Shown: positions 47,041 through 57,669 of the stretch, piece after piece | How the letters are laid out: every line of letters starts with the position of its first letter | How positions within the stretch are numbered: position 1 is the first letter of the stretch | Assembly: GCF_029873635.1 (NCBI RefSeq) | Contig: NC_080420.1 | Span: 122,272,719-122,336,718 of the forward strand | Length of the DNA: 64,000 nucleotides | Direction: 5' to 3' | Source: Malania oleifera | Taxonomy: Eukaryota; Streptophyta; Magnoliopsida; Santalales; Ximeniaceae | Position numbers and translations under genes: made by a program | Notes under the pieces: model-generated | Databases searched by the model: none | The model's input: only the letters and a program-made list of their open reading frames with translations | Told to the model about the DNA's origin: nothing

Positions 47041-49010
47041 CATCTCTAATTAAAACTTGCTATGATGTGTACAATTTGAAAGGAATCGTACACACATATC
47101 ACCATGTGACCTAGATATCACAGGTTCAAGGCATGGAAGCAATCTTACAAAAATGCAAGGAAAGACTGTATACTATAGACCCATCATGGTCCACCCCTTT
47201 CCTAGGGCACACATATAGTAGTTTTGTACACTAGGCTGCCCTTTTTTATGATGTGCATAATTTCCTGAGTGAATAAACTCCTTGAAAAGATTTGGAAAAA
47301 GCCTTTTTCCCCAAGAAAAAGTTCACAACTATTAGCCACTTGGCAGCAGGTGCTTTTTCTTTCACACAAACCCCACCTGACCAGGCCGCAACATTGATCC
47401 ACAATGACCACTTTTTGGCCTGGTGGATAACCAGCCTAAAGATTTTTCACATAATATATCATGAGAAAGTCTAATTCTTTAACAAAACCAATACCCATGT
47501 TGAAAGCTTCTCCATATCAAGTTTTCATATTACATGAGATGCATTTTAAGATTTCTTTCTTAAGGTTATTTTTGTATGATAATGAACTTGTTCACCTATC
47601 CAATCAATCCTTAAGAAGATAGTGGACAGCTACCTAAATAAGGGACATATATTAAAAGCAACTCAATAATTCATTTCACGGGAGAAGAAGAGAGCCATCA
47701 GCACAGTAAGAACCTTCCAGTCAGATCCTAATAGATAGAGTCTGCTATGAAAAATTTCGATCTGCCAAAACAGAAAAAGAGCACTTAAGTGTAATCTATC
47801 CACCTAAAAAATTTGACTGTCACATATCTCAACCAGATGCATCAAACCAGAAGTTGTAAGTCCACTACCATTGATGCTTTGCTCTGAAAGCATAGTAAAA
47901 GGAACAATCTCTTATGACTTATCAAGGAAACTGATATTTTGAAGTTCTCATGCCCATGTATGACTTACAGTGAAAATCCTTCACCACCAGCAATCAGTAT
48001 CAGAGGCATCTGACGAGTGAAAACAATAGAAAATGTATATATAAGCAGCAGTACTATTAAACATCATACTCCATCGAGCGGTGAAAAACCAAAAGCAATA
48101 GAAACTGCCGACAGACACCAATTTGGAAAAAGGTGTTTAAATCATGGACTTCATGCTTCACCAAATGGTATAGCGGTGCTATCTTCCCATGAGAAGGTCA
48201 GCGTACCATACAGAAATGTATGCAATTCTCATTGGTTCATACCAAACGTGCAACAAGCTTAAGCAACTTCATGCCAGCATCAAAACCACCAGATTGTATA
48301 TTTACAATTAAATGCTCAGAAATTAAGCAACAAACAACCCAATTTTTCACCTTACCCTCTCTGTAGTGCTAAAGCCTTGTCCCTTCTGTAGAAAACAGAA
48401 CAAACTAGTAGGCAAACAATCAGCAATCAGGTCGTTCAGCTGTCATATATGGCTTTAATTATGATATATTTGAGCAAATGAATTGAAGGACCACAATGAC
48501 CCATCGAATTTTCGGTGATATGGAATTTTAGGATGTTGTCCCCCTGACTTAGTTTAGCCACAAATATTCCTTCAATCAAGTCAATGTGATGTTGAAAAGA
48601 AGAGTTGTCTCTTGGTGCTACAGCTACCAGTTACATTAGGCAAAACCAGTCAAAGGAAGCATGGATTTCTTTCTTCTTGAAAAATTTTTTTAATTGCTTT
48701 ATGAGCTACTGCAGCCAAAATTTGGAACAAATTAATACTACTATCATTGTCCTATGTGCCAATGTTATATGAGAGTTCTACATTCGGATGGATTAATTCA
48801 TTTAACTGGCAAAGAAAGAGAAACCAGTTTTACAGCTGGATCAATACATCAATTCTCAAGAATCTCACCAGATCTGAGGCAGGACCAATTGGCAAATGCG
48901 AAAACAAAAGGAGAAAAAAACAGAAAATGAAGAGAAAACAAGGGAAATTAAACAGGCGATCATGAAAACACTGAAGAGAAAAGGGGAAAATTAAAAGAAC
49001 AGAAAAAACT
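47041..49010. other. Intergenic, nothing recognised
   Basis: About 2 kb of mixed-composition sequence. Short open frames on both strands show no family likeness and no codon-like pattern. Confidence 0.45.
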
Positions 49011-49014
49011 CGAT

Positions 49015-49725
49015 TAGAGTTTCTTAATTTCTCAATGACGCAAGCTCTCCAAAAAAGGTATATACTAAAGGCTTTATATATGCTTAAACCCTGAATCTAA
49101 ATAAGGAAACAAATAAAGAGAAATAGAATTAAATCCTCAAATTTTAACCATAAACCATAAAATTTGTAATTAAATAAAATAAGATAATTAAGTTAAAATA
49201 AATCTAAAATTTATTTCTTCCCACATCATTTGCCCTTGGTTAATGAAAACTTGACCTCAAGATTGTTGGTGGATGAAGAACCGGACTCTAGAGCAAGATA
49301 ATGCTGGCAACCAATATAATTAAATTCCAACATACCAGTCAGCTGATCCTCATGTGAGAACTAAACTAACTAAAGTTCCAGATGAGCAGAAACAAAAATA
49401 AAAGCTGCATAAAGATGAGGAGCACAAACGGAAGTAACAAACTTAGATGTAAAAGTACCACAGGGCTTAGAAGCCAAGTGATCATCTATATAGGAGGTTT
49501 AGATAAATCATCGCTCTTGGGTGGCACCATACATGTACTCTCCTTTTTGTCTTTTTGGCACAGAATAAGAGAATTTCTATGTGAAGACTCACCCTTTGAA
49601 TTCTCACTACTCTCTGCAAGTTTCAACATGAGAGTCTTACCTTTACATTTAAAAACATAGCCATCTCTGTAACGGATCACATGAAAATCAGAAAGCCATG
49701 GTTGACCAAACAACACAAACATGTA
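49015..49725 (-). mobile_element. Older gypsy remnant hosting element D (LTR-like piece and protease-end piece)
   Basis: On the minus strand a segment near 49228-49015 has LTR-like form, starting TGATGTGGGAAGAA after CTTGAGGTCAAG and containing a TATATAAAGCC promoter-like site. CTTGAGGTCAAG resembles the end of many plant gypsy polyproteins. To the right, 49486-49725 encodes FVLFGQPWLSDFHVI and YVFKCKGKTLMLKL, which look like the end of a Ty3-type protease domain. Most of pol is absent. Low to moderate confidence. Confidence 0.35.
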
Positions 49726-51524
49726 TGTAACACCCCGACCCACCACGTGGGCTTGGGGTGCTACTTTGGTGATGTCTATGTACCTAATACCATATTTATC
49801 ATAACAAATACATCGGAAGTAATGAAACAATCTCCAAACATACATTACCAGAGTTCTAAGTTCCTTTCTTACATAAAAATTTTCAAACATCCATATTACA
49901 ATTCGACCCAAAAAGGATGACTAGTTTGGTCCATACAACCATTATAAAAGTCAAGAGTTGTACAACATAATTTACATACACCTAAGATCATACACATCTT
50001 CCCAAAAAGAAACTATTCTAACTTTCACCCCCTGATCTTGCTAAGCACAATACCTGTTATTCCCTGAAAAGATGATTTGTATACTGAGGTGAGACACTTC
50101 TCAATAAGGATGATCAAGTTAATATCAGTGTGTGGGCAGCATGCATTTAACCGAAAATAGCTATTTTACATTGTACGTACTGATACAGTTGAAAATACTT
50201 GTCTCATTTTCCTGATATAAACACTTCATTAATTACATAACATCATTTACATAAATCTACAGATATGCATAAAGTACAATCCCTAGGACTAAACGCCATT
50301 TATAAACCCCCGTGATCAGGGTTGTGCGGCCCGAAGACTAGAAAAAGTCTAGGGTGATCAACCTAGACAAGGTCAAATATACATCCGCGTCTTACTCCAA
50401 CTACGTAGGCATCCGCAAATTGCTTGCGTGGTTCTAATTACCCTACCACATCCTGAAAGTCCAGGCTTCCAGGGAAGGTACACCCTCTATCGAGGCTAAT
50501 CGGCTGAAACCACCCACACCACTCTCGTAGTACAGTGTGGGCGCACACGGCCACATAAAGAACCTTTAGCAATGGTATCGTGCTCATAACATAAGGGTCC
50601 TTAGGGTTCCTAAAGCATATCATGCAATTTAAGTAATATAAAATCATATTTCAACTCATTTCATATAAAACCTGTCATAGTATAAAACTCGGCCTTTGCG
50701 ACCATCATATAAAGCCCGACCCTCGCGGCCATCATACATATAAACCCCCTGCATTTTTACAAACAGTTCCAGTATCTCACAAACATTCATCATTTCGGTT
50801 AATAAGTAGTACATACATATCATTCACCTGCCACACAATTTCCCGAATTTTAAAACATAGCCCGTAGGCAACCACGAAAAACATAGCATCATCGGTTTAG
50901 AAGATAAACCAAACTTCCTACCATTCATTTATACTTAAAATAGAATAACATATGTCCTAGGTTTGAAAAAGGTTCTTTTGAAAGGTCGGTTTTTGAAACA
51001 TCAACTGAAAACATAAATACACTTACTCCAAAAACATTTCGTACAGTTCAAATACATTAAAAAGCTAACTTAACTTAATCCCCTTACCTGTTTCTGAAAA
51101 AGAAACCCAAATGGTCGGAAAAACCAAAACCCTAGCTTTTCGAATCGGTGAAACGACGAGATCCTATGAGCCAGGAAGGGAGAGAGTGATCCGGGAGTAA
51201 AAGAGAGTCAGTAGGAGCCTTATAGTGAAAAATAATTGAAACCCTAGCAGAGCTCCAAAAGAAAAAATTTTGAGATTCCTAAAAAAAAGAGCTCACTTTT
51301 ATTTATAGACCAGCGCCGGTTTCCCCTGTTCCCACAAAACCGTCGCCGGTTTTGTGGTTGACTCACCCAGTTGACCGAAAAGCGGTGCTGATATTTTTGT
51401 CCAGCTTGCAAAACTGTCGCCGGTTTGGTCTTTGACTTACCTAATTCCTTCTTTTTCTTTTATTTTCTTTTATTCCTCTCTTCTATATTTATTTTCTTCT
51501 ATTATTCAGGTTCGGGTTTCTACA
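49726..51524 (-). repeat. 3' LTR of element D
   Basis: Minus-strand start TGTAGAAACCCGAA after the tract GAGGGGAGAT, end GGGGTGTTACA at 49726. It contains a shared block near 50311-50340 (GGGTTGTGCGGCCCGAAGAC on the plus strand), splice-like motifs, a TATA box (TATAAATA, 51300-51307) and two or three AAAACCGGCGACGGTTTT-type palindromes at about 51311-51430. Confidence 0.85.
51300..51430 (-). promoter_or_regulatory. LTR promoter of element D: TATA box and CCGGCGACGG palindromes
   Basis: TATAAATA at 51300-51307 (minus strand) is preceded by palindromic units near 51311-51320, 51336-51355 and 51405-51422. Same layout as A, B and C, but different palindrome sequence. Confidence 0.5.
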
Positions 51525-51656
51525 ATCTCCCCTCATAAAAATTTCGTCCTCGAAATTTGCTAACTAATACTAGTTACTTCCTAGAGTAATGACCTGTCTC
51601 TACCAAAGAGTCAGTAGCCACCCACATAGCAGTCCCATCCCAAGTTTATTAAATTC

Positions 51657-51690
51657 CCTCACTTATGGCGGAGGAATACCGTGGTTATAC
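51657..51690. other. Conserved pre-PPT block, element D copy
   Basis: CTCACTTATGGCGGAGGAAT followed by ACCGTGGTTA; nearly identical to the block in A and G although the LTRs are unalike. Confidence 0.7.
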
Positions 51691-51840
51691 ATAATATTTC
51701 GAGAGTTCACAATACCATACATAATTCTCTCAGAGACCATCCATACATAAAACTCATAAACAACTAACAAACTACTCATACTTACCTTACCTTACCTGCA
51801 CATAAGACTAACCCTTACCTGTTCAACTGTACCAATCTGT

Positions 51841-52720
51841 CTAATACTGATCTTCACTGAAAAGTTGTGGGTACTTCTGGCGTATTTCTGTTTCTAGTTC
51901 CCAAAAAGCCTCTTCCACCGCACGGTTACGCCACAATACCTTCACTAACGGTATTTTCTTAGTACGCAATTCCTGTATTTTCCAATCCAGAATCTGAACC
52001 GGTACCTCCTTGTAAGTCAAAACATCCCCGATCTCTAAGGGTTCATAGTTGATCACATGCATAGGATCTGACACATACTTCCTCAGCACTGATACGTGGA
52101 AGACATTATGAACTCTAGACAATGTTGGGGGTAACGCCACTCGATAAGCAACTGGACCAATCCTTTCCAAGATCTCAAACTGTCTAATGTATCGAGGACT
52201 CAGCTTGTCTTTTTTTCCAAACCTCATTATTCCCTTCATTGGAGCAATCCTCCAAAATACCATATCCTTAATCTCGAACTCCAGTTCCCGTCTACGAGTA
52301 TCTGCATAACTCTTCTACCGACTCTGTGCTGCTTTTATCTTTTCCCTGATAAGTTTGACCTTTGCAGAGGTCTGCTGAACTAATTCTGGACCCAATACCT
52401 GTCGCTCGCCTACCTCATCCTAGTACAACGGAGATCGGCACCGACAACCATACAAAGCCTCATATAGTGTCATCTCAATATTGGTCTGATAACTATTGTT
52501 ATATGCGAACTCGACGAACAGCAGGTATCTGATCCAACTACCACCAAAATCCAGTACACACGCCCGCAGCATATCTTCCAGAATCTGAATAGTCCTCTCG
52601 GATTGTCTATCCGTCTGCGGGTGAAAGGCGGTACTGAAGGTGAGTTGAGATCCCAAGGCGTCCTGCAAACTCTTCCAGAAACGAGAGGTGAACGGTGGAT
52701 CTCGATCTGAAACTATAGAA
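51841..52720 (-). pseudogene. Integrase C-terminus and chromodomain remnant of element D
   Basis: AFHPQTDRQSERTIQILEDM and DFGGSWIRYLLFVEFAYNNS belong to the integrase core. RVHNVFHVSVLRKYVSDPMH and RAVEEAFWELETEIRQKYPQ belong to the integrase tail and chromodomain. Broken. Confidence 0.8.
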
Positions 52721-52901
52721 ACTGCTTTTGTGGTTGACTCGCCCAGTTGACCCAAAACCGGCACCGGTTTTTTTTTCCTAGCTTGCAAAACTGTTGTCAG
52801 TTTGGGCTCTGACTTACCCAATTTCTTCTTTTTCTTTTATTTTCCTTTATTCCTCTCTTTTATATTTATTTTCTTCTATTATTCGGGTTCGAGTTTCTAC
52901 A
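52720..52901 (-). repeat. 5' LTR remnant of element D
   Basis: It matches the first ~180 bp of the 3' LTR (the part ending at 51524), including TTTGTGGTTGACTC and CTTCTATTATTCGGGTTCG. Confidence 0.8.
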
Positions 52902-52909
52902 ATACATGT

Positions 52910-53343
52910 CATGGATAATAATCACACCAAATGTGACCAACACAAATACTCATTTGGATAATTGGATAGGAACCAAACAACATTGTTGAAGCAAGAGAAA
53001 CAAACAATTCTCTCGCTAGCTACAAACTGACAATTTGGTTTGCAGGTTTTAGTCCCATTATCTACAACAATATGTGTTGCAAATGGATGCCTCTTGTGTG
53101 GTAGAAAGCACATGAGAGCACAATATGATGGTTCTCATGTATGAACACATGTACACAGGTGATGTGATCTAGGAAAACTTGAACTGAGTACACCAAATTA
53201 GTCTATAGCTCATTTTATGCTAATCATGACCATCATGATAAACAGCCACTCTCAACCATTCCCTGAAATTAGTTCCCATTAGCACAAGCAAAAACAAACA
53301 ATATACATTTCACTTCATAAGATATTTTTATCCGACTGCCATT
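52910..53343. other. Intergenic, 3' side of GPAT copy 3
   Basis: No gene recognised. A minus-strand open frame at 52922-53113 shows no known family. It probably includes the 3' flank of copy 3. Confidence 0.4.
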
Positions 53344-54311
53344 CTATATAATCCCCTCATTACCTGCCAATATCATGTACTTGTCTCTCCTTGTAAGACT
53401 AGTGCACTCAAATCCTAGAGCTCCGGCAATCTCAACTTGCACGTGATTAGCTACTTCAAGCCTTGATTTGCCACCAATTTGACATGTGTAAGATTTTGGC
53501 AACTTCTCAAGAAACTTAATGGTAACAATAGGGCATGGATTCAGAAAATAAAAGAATGGATCTAAGCATTTAATCCCAGTGGCTGTCGTGCCATAGAACA
53601 TGCTACCTTTCATGTCAATAGCAACAGGGACAATCTCATCGTTCATCTCTGCAAATAAAGGACAAAAGCTTAGCAGATATGGCTCCCTGCAAATAGTTTC
53701 TTCAGGGCAAACCACAAGGTCATGATCACGGCTCAGCACCATCTCCATTATCTTCGCATCTTTTTCTCTGTTTCTTATTAGACGGGCAAGTTTGACTGGT
53801 GAAATCACCTCAACCAACCGACTTGGGTTGTAGGTGACTGCAATGATATTTTTCATGAGACCAAGTGAGATACCAATAGGGTCAATAGGACTTCTGTGAT
53901 TGCAAACATGAAGTACAGCCCTAGCTTTTCCTTCATTATTTGTAGAAGGGGTGCCTGATATTGTGATTCTCATCCCAGTAAAAGCCAAACGAGGAGACAA
54001 AATCTTATAGGTAACATTAGGCCACACATGAGCCTGACGATTAAAAGAAACAACCCAAGAGGGAGCCATAAGAACATGACTAGGGTGGCAAGCAAGGTTG
54101 GTCTAAAAGCCAATCTTCCATCATGGAAGATCAATGGCCTTGGGTACTTGTTCTTTAGAAGGATCTTCCAGTTCCTCTTCTCACCTTTAGTCACTGCGTA
54201 AACCTCCTAGTGCAACATGAAATCATAAATGGTAAGAATCAGAAAAATACAAATGGAAGGATGTAATGAAAAGTGATTGCACTGGCTGAAGCTAATGCAT
54301 GTGCATGCATG

Positions 54312-54386
<75 letters not shown>

Positions 54387-55099
54387 TTCTAAGATAACAA
54401 CCTCACATTTTAGAAGGAGTTGTTCATCGAGAGGCTTGTTGAGGCAACATATACCGATAATAGTATCTTCTCATCTCCAGAGTAATCATTCAAAACAGTA
54501 ACTGTCTTTTTTTCCACCCTTAAACCCACAATATACCCACAAGCCACCTTTAACTCTCTTCCCACAACAATATCAAGCCCTAAATAATCACTCAGAAATC
54601 CTTTCGCCATAAATCTTGGCAAGTCAATTACCCCTACCATTCTCCTATATGTCATCTCCATGTCCAAGCATTCAAAACCAACGTCTTCTAAGAAGAATTT
54701 GGGCAAAACAACTGTTCCAATTTTAAAGCTATCCTTTATAATGCCAAAAAAGCATATAAAAACCATGATATTCAGCTGCTTCGCTTGATTCATCAAACAA
54801 ACAAAACGATATGAAAGCAACAAAATAAGAGCTCTTAAGGGGCCTCCACCTTCAAAAGCCACTAACATAAAGTAAGAAAACAGAGAAGATGATTTCAACA
54901 GTACACCCTCCACATGAAGAACTAAACTATGCTTTGAAAGCTCCTGCGATTTATGAACAAAAGAAGGATATTCCTGAAATTTTAACTGGGTTGCATGCGC
55001 AGTGAAAGAATTATCCTGCAAAGAGGATGTCTTTCCTGGTATTCTAAGCAAGTTTTTAAATGATGAAAGAACCTGTACAAGGAAGAGTTTTCCAGCCAT
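53344..55099 (-). pseudogene. Glycerol-3-phosphate acyltransferase, GPAT2/3-like, copy 3 (decayed)
   Basis: Exon 1 is 54402-55099 and exon 2 is 53344-54206, with the intron (195 bp, GT and GA microsatellites) at the same site as in copies 1 and 2. It begins MAGKLFLVQVLSSFKNLLRI, and an in-frame TAG lies directly before the ATG. Two frame disruptions are visible: one near 54455-54465 at the end of exon 1 and one near 54010 in exon 2, where a single base appears lost. Motif III reads PEETICRE instead of PEGTTCRE, and motif I reads NHRSPIDP, which keeps HX4D. The HAD position reads HVEGVLL. Identity to copies 1 and 2 is clearly lower, so it is an older paralogue. Probably a pseudogene; sequencing error cannot be excluded for either shift. 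Confidence 0.8.
54312..54382. repeat. GT and GA microsatellites in the intron of GPAT copy 3
   Basis: A (GT)n run of about 37 bp is followed by a (GA)n run of about 28 bp. Confidence 0.9.
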
Positions 55100-55131
55100 C
55101 TATTTTGAGTTTTTTCTTGGCATGAGCGAGC

Positions 55132-55137
55132 TTTATA
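55132..55137 (-). promoter_or_regulatory. TATA box of GPAT copy 3
   Basis: TATAAA on the minus strand about 33-38 bp before the ATG; same relative place as in copies 1 and 2. Confidence 0.5.
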
Positions 55138-55139
55138 AT

Positions 55140-57490
55140 GGCATCATATGTGCTTAAAGGATGGCCCACATAAATCCAAATTACAGAAATGACACCCAGA
55201 ATCAGAGTTTTTTCATCACTTGAAGCCAAAATGTTGTTAGTTCTAAGGCAACATATTTTCTATTTATCATATTCTAGTCACCCAAATTTGGTCATCAACA
55301 AATTTGTCCTCAACTAAAAATAATTTTCTCTTAATTTTTGCAGAAACTTAGCTTAAATTTTTCATAATAAGGATATAGCTATTCATTTTTAAGATTTTGA
55401 GTAAGAGACATTGCATGCCAGCTTGCTGTTCTTGAAAATTTAGTTATATAAAGCTTTTCCACTGGCAAAAATCCTGTCACCACTCTATTGAGCCCCATTA
55501 GCAGGGGTGATGTAACTAAAAACATTTTGAGTAGAAGATTCTAGCTATTCAATTATGTTATTTACTCATCTATTTGTTTTTGAGAACTGTGGCAAATCTA
55601 TGAAAGATCACTAGAACTTTAAACACAAGCTACTGTTCTAATATTTCAACAGTTGTCCTACTAAAGCCCACAAAATGGCTAGCGATTTCAAATTTTGAAT
55701 TCTTGATTTGTAACAGCTTTGCACCTTGGATAGCAAGCAAACATGCTGGAGATCCAAATATTTTATCCAAAATATCCTCCTTTTTAAAATTATTATTTTT
55801 AAAAAAAAAAGGCTACCTAATTCATAGCTTCACTCTTAATGGCGGTGTTGATTTAGGTTAGGAAGGGCACGTCCTCTTCGGCACATCAATTGTTTCCATT
55901 TTATGAAAATCTTCAAGCATCTGAAAAATCAAGGATATGAGCATCCAGGGACCTCATAAATAAAGGGGGCACTGGCAACAGTATTTATGTATTGTAAGGG
56001 GAAATTGAATGTCATCATCCATTTTTTATTTTTACTTTTTTTTTTCTCAAGTTGAAATAATGAAATATGCTCAAGTGTTTCTAACAGAGTTTGATTTTTT
56101 TTTTTTTATCAAAGGGAACAACTTGGTTAAAGTTCCTCACATGCATTTCGTATTGGTTCTCAAGAAGAACATGAAGGTTACAATTGCGATTTCAGTTCAC
56201 ATGGCACGCTCTTGTCAAAAACTGGCAAGAAATACATCTAGGTGACTTTACTTAAAGTCCTGCCCTTAATCTTATGCAATGTTCTGTATGCCAGAATGAA
56301 ATGAATTGGGGATGGAATAGAATGAAACATTATATGGCAAATATGCAAAAATAAAAAATAAAAAAATCAACTTCATTTCATTCTCAGTACTACATGCTAT
56401 CAGAACAAGATAAGGAGACTATCACAATCACTCCTTGGAAAGATTGGGCAGGAAAGAAAAAGATGCTATCTCTACCTGTCAAACAAATTGGGACAACCAT
56501 TCAAACATAGGGACGCCAAAGATCAGCCACTTGGGAGATGCAATACAATCAACTTGTTGAATGGGACAAATTTAAACTCTACACATCAAATTTTTTTATT
56601 TTTTCCCCCATAGATTAATAAAATCCCTTGTGGGCAATGCTCTACTTATTTCACAGAAATCTACACTGAACCAAACAGTCAAATTAACTCTATTGAACAG
56701 GAAAGACAGTTTAAAGACATCCACAAAAATTAGTATACCATCATAATTACAAAGTTTAATCAAACTAATATGCTAAAATTGAAAGATTTCCCACGTCCAG
56801 TTTACATATTCTGTCAAAACCCACAAATAGAATAAATCGATAAAGCCACTGTACCTTCCTGGAAACCCATAGCAAGATAGCTAAAACCTCTGTTTGGTTG
56901 CTGAGAAGGCACAGGGAAAAGCAGGAAAATCAAATTTCGAGTGATTTCAAGTTTTCTACTGTGTTGCTTTCCTGAACGGCTAACTCTTCGAACCCAGCAT
57001 CTGCATTGCGACCAAATGGATGTTGTTCTACGCGCGTGTTTACTGGGTTCCTAAATAATGAAAATGTTGGAACGCAATTTTTTAGTGTCTTTCTTTTCCT
57101 TGCATTTTCTAGGCAAACAGACGGAACCTAGATAGAAAATCTTACCCATGCAAAGGACTCGGGAGGTAGGAAGTGTGGCATGGAGAATTGGAGAGTGCCC
57201 TTTTCTGATGAAGCCAGTTTGCCCTCACGCCATTCATGCTCTAATCTACGGGTGAGAAAATCTGTCACCCTATGTTTGACGGAACTTGATTTAGAAGTGT
57301 TTTATATTTAAATAAAATATATTAAATTTATTTATATTCAAATTTAAGATTTAAAATTTATGATTCTATATCTCAATTAATTATAAATTTTTCCTTCAAT
57401 TTTTTGTTCTCAAACTTCACAAATGACTATTGATAATATTTTTTAACAAAATAAAATACATCTCTTTCAACTATAACATATATCATTATT
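55140..57490. other. Intergenic upstream of GPAT copy 3
   Basis: AT-rich, with homopolymers near 55790-55810 and 56030-56110. The stretch 56850-57250 has more balanced composition and could be an untranslated leader or promoter of an unseen gene, but no coding frame is supported. Confidence 0.4.
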
Positions 57491-57492
57491 AG

Positions 57493-57668
57493 CCTCGGGC
57501 ATAAACTCTAGTGGTAAAACTTGCGCCAGACGACTTTTGACAAATGTGAAGTCAAGGGTTCGAACCCTGCCACCTGTAACGCACATCTGTGATTTAACTC
57601 CTACGTGTTGATCGGGGGCACGGCTAGCACGTGGGATTAGTCTGGTGCATAAGCCCAAATTAATATAA
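57493..57668 (+). mobile_element. tRNA-derived SINE candidate
   Basis: A box-like ACTCTAGTGGTAAAA (57505-57519) and a B box GGGTTCGAACCC (57556-57567) lie about 40 bp apart, the internal RNA polymerase III promoter layout of tRNA-derived SINEs. A non-tRNA tail with GATTTAACTCCTACGTG follows and fades into AT-rich sequence at about 57668. There is no cloverleaf and no clear target duplication. Confidence 0.55.
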
Positions 57669-57669
57669 A

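Larger units (their letters stand above)
49726..52901 (-). mobile_element. Ty3/gypsy chromovirus D (Tekay-related), much reduced
   Basis: It holds a complete 3' LTR (49726-51524), a short stretch with the integrase C-terminus and chromodomain, and a remnant of the opposite LTR (about 52720-52901). Gag, protease, RT and RNase H are missing. The flanking ACATGT at 49719-49724 and 52904-52909 suggests the target duplication, with the LTR ends uncertain by 1-2 bp. The element is broken and internally reduced. Its LTR is a different subfamily from A, B and C. Confidence 0.8.

Noticed and set aside
47202-48965. Short open frames as possible host genes
   Set aside because: No motif, no coding-like composition and no support from a neighbouring exon structure.
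49726-49739. Plus-strand LTR start at TGTAACACCCCGAC
   Set aside because: This is the end of a minus-strand LTR; the polypurine tract and integrase on the other side fix the orientation.
57505-57567. Functional tRNA gene
   Set aside because: A and B boxes are present, but acceptor and anticodon stems do not pair; a SINE fits better.
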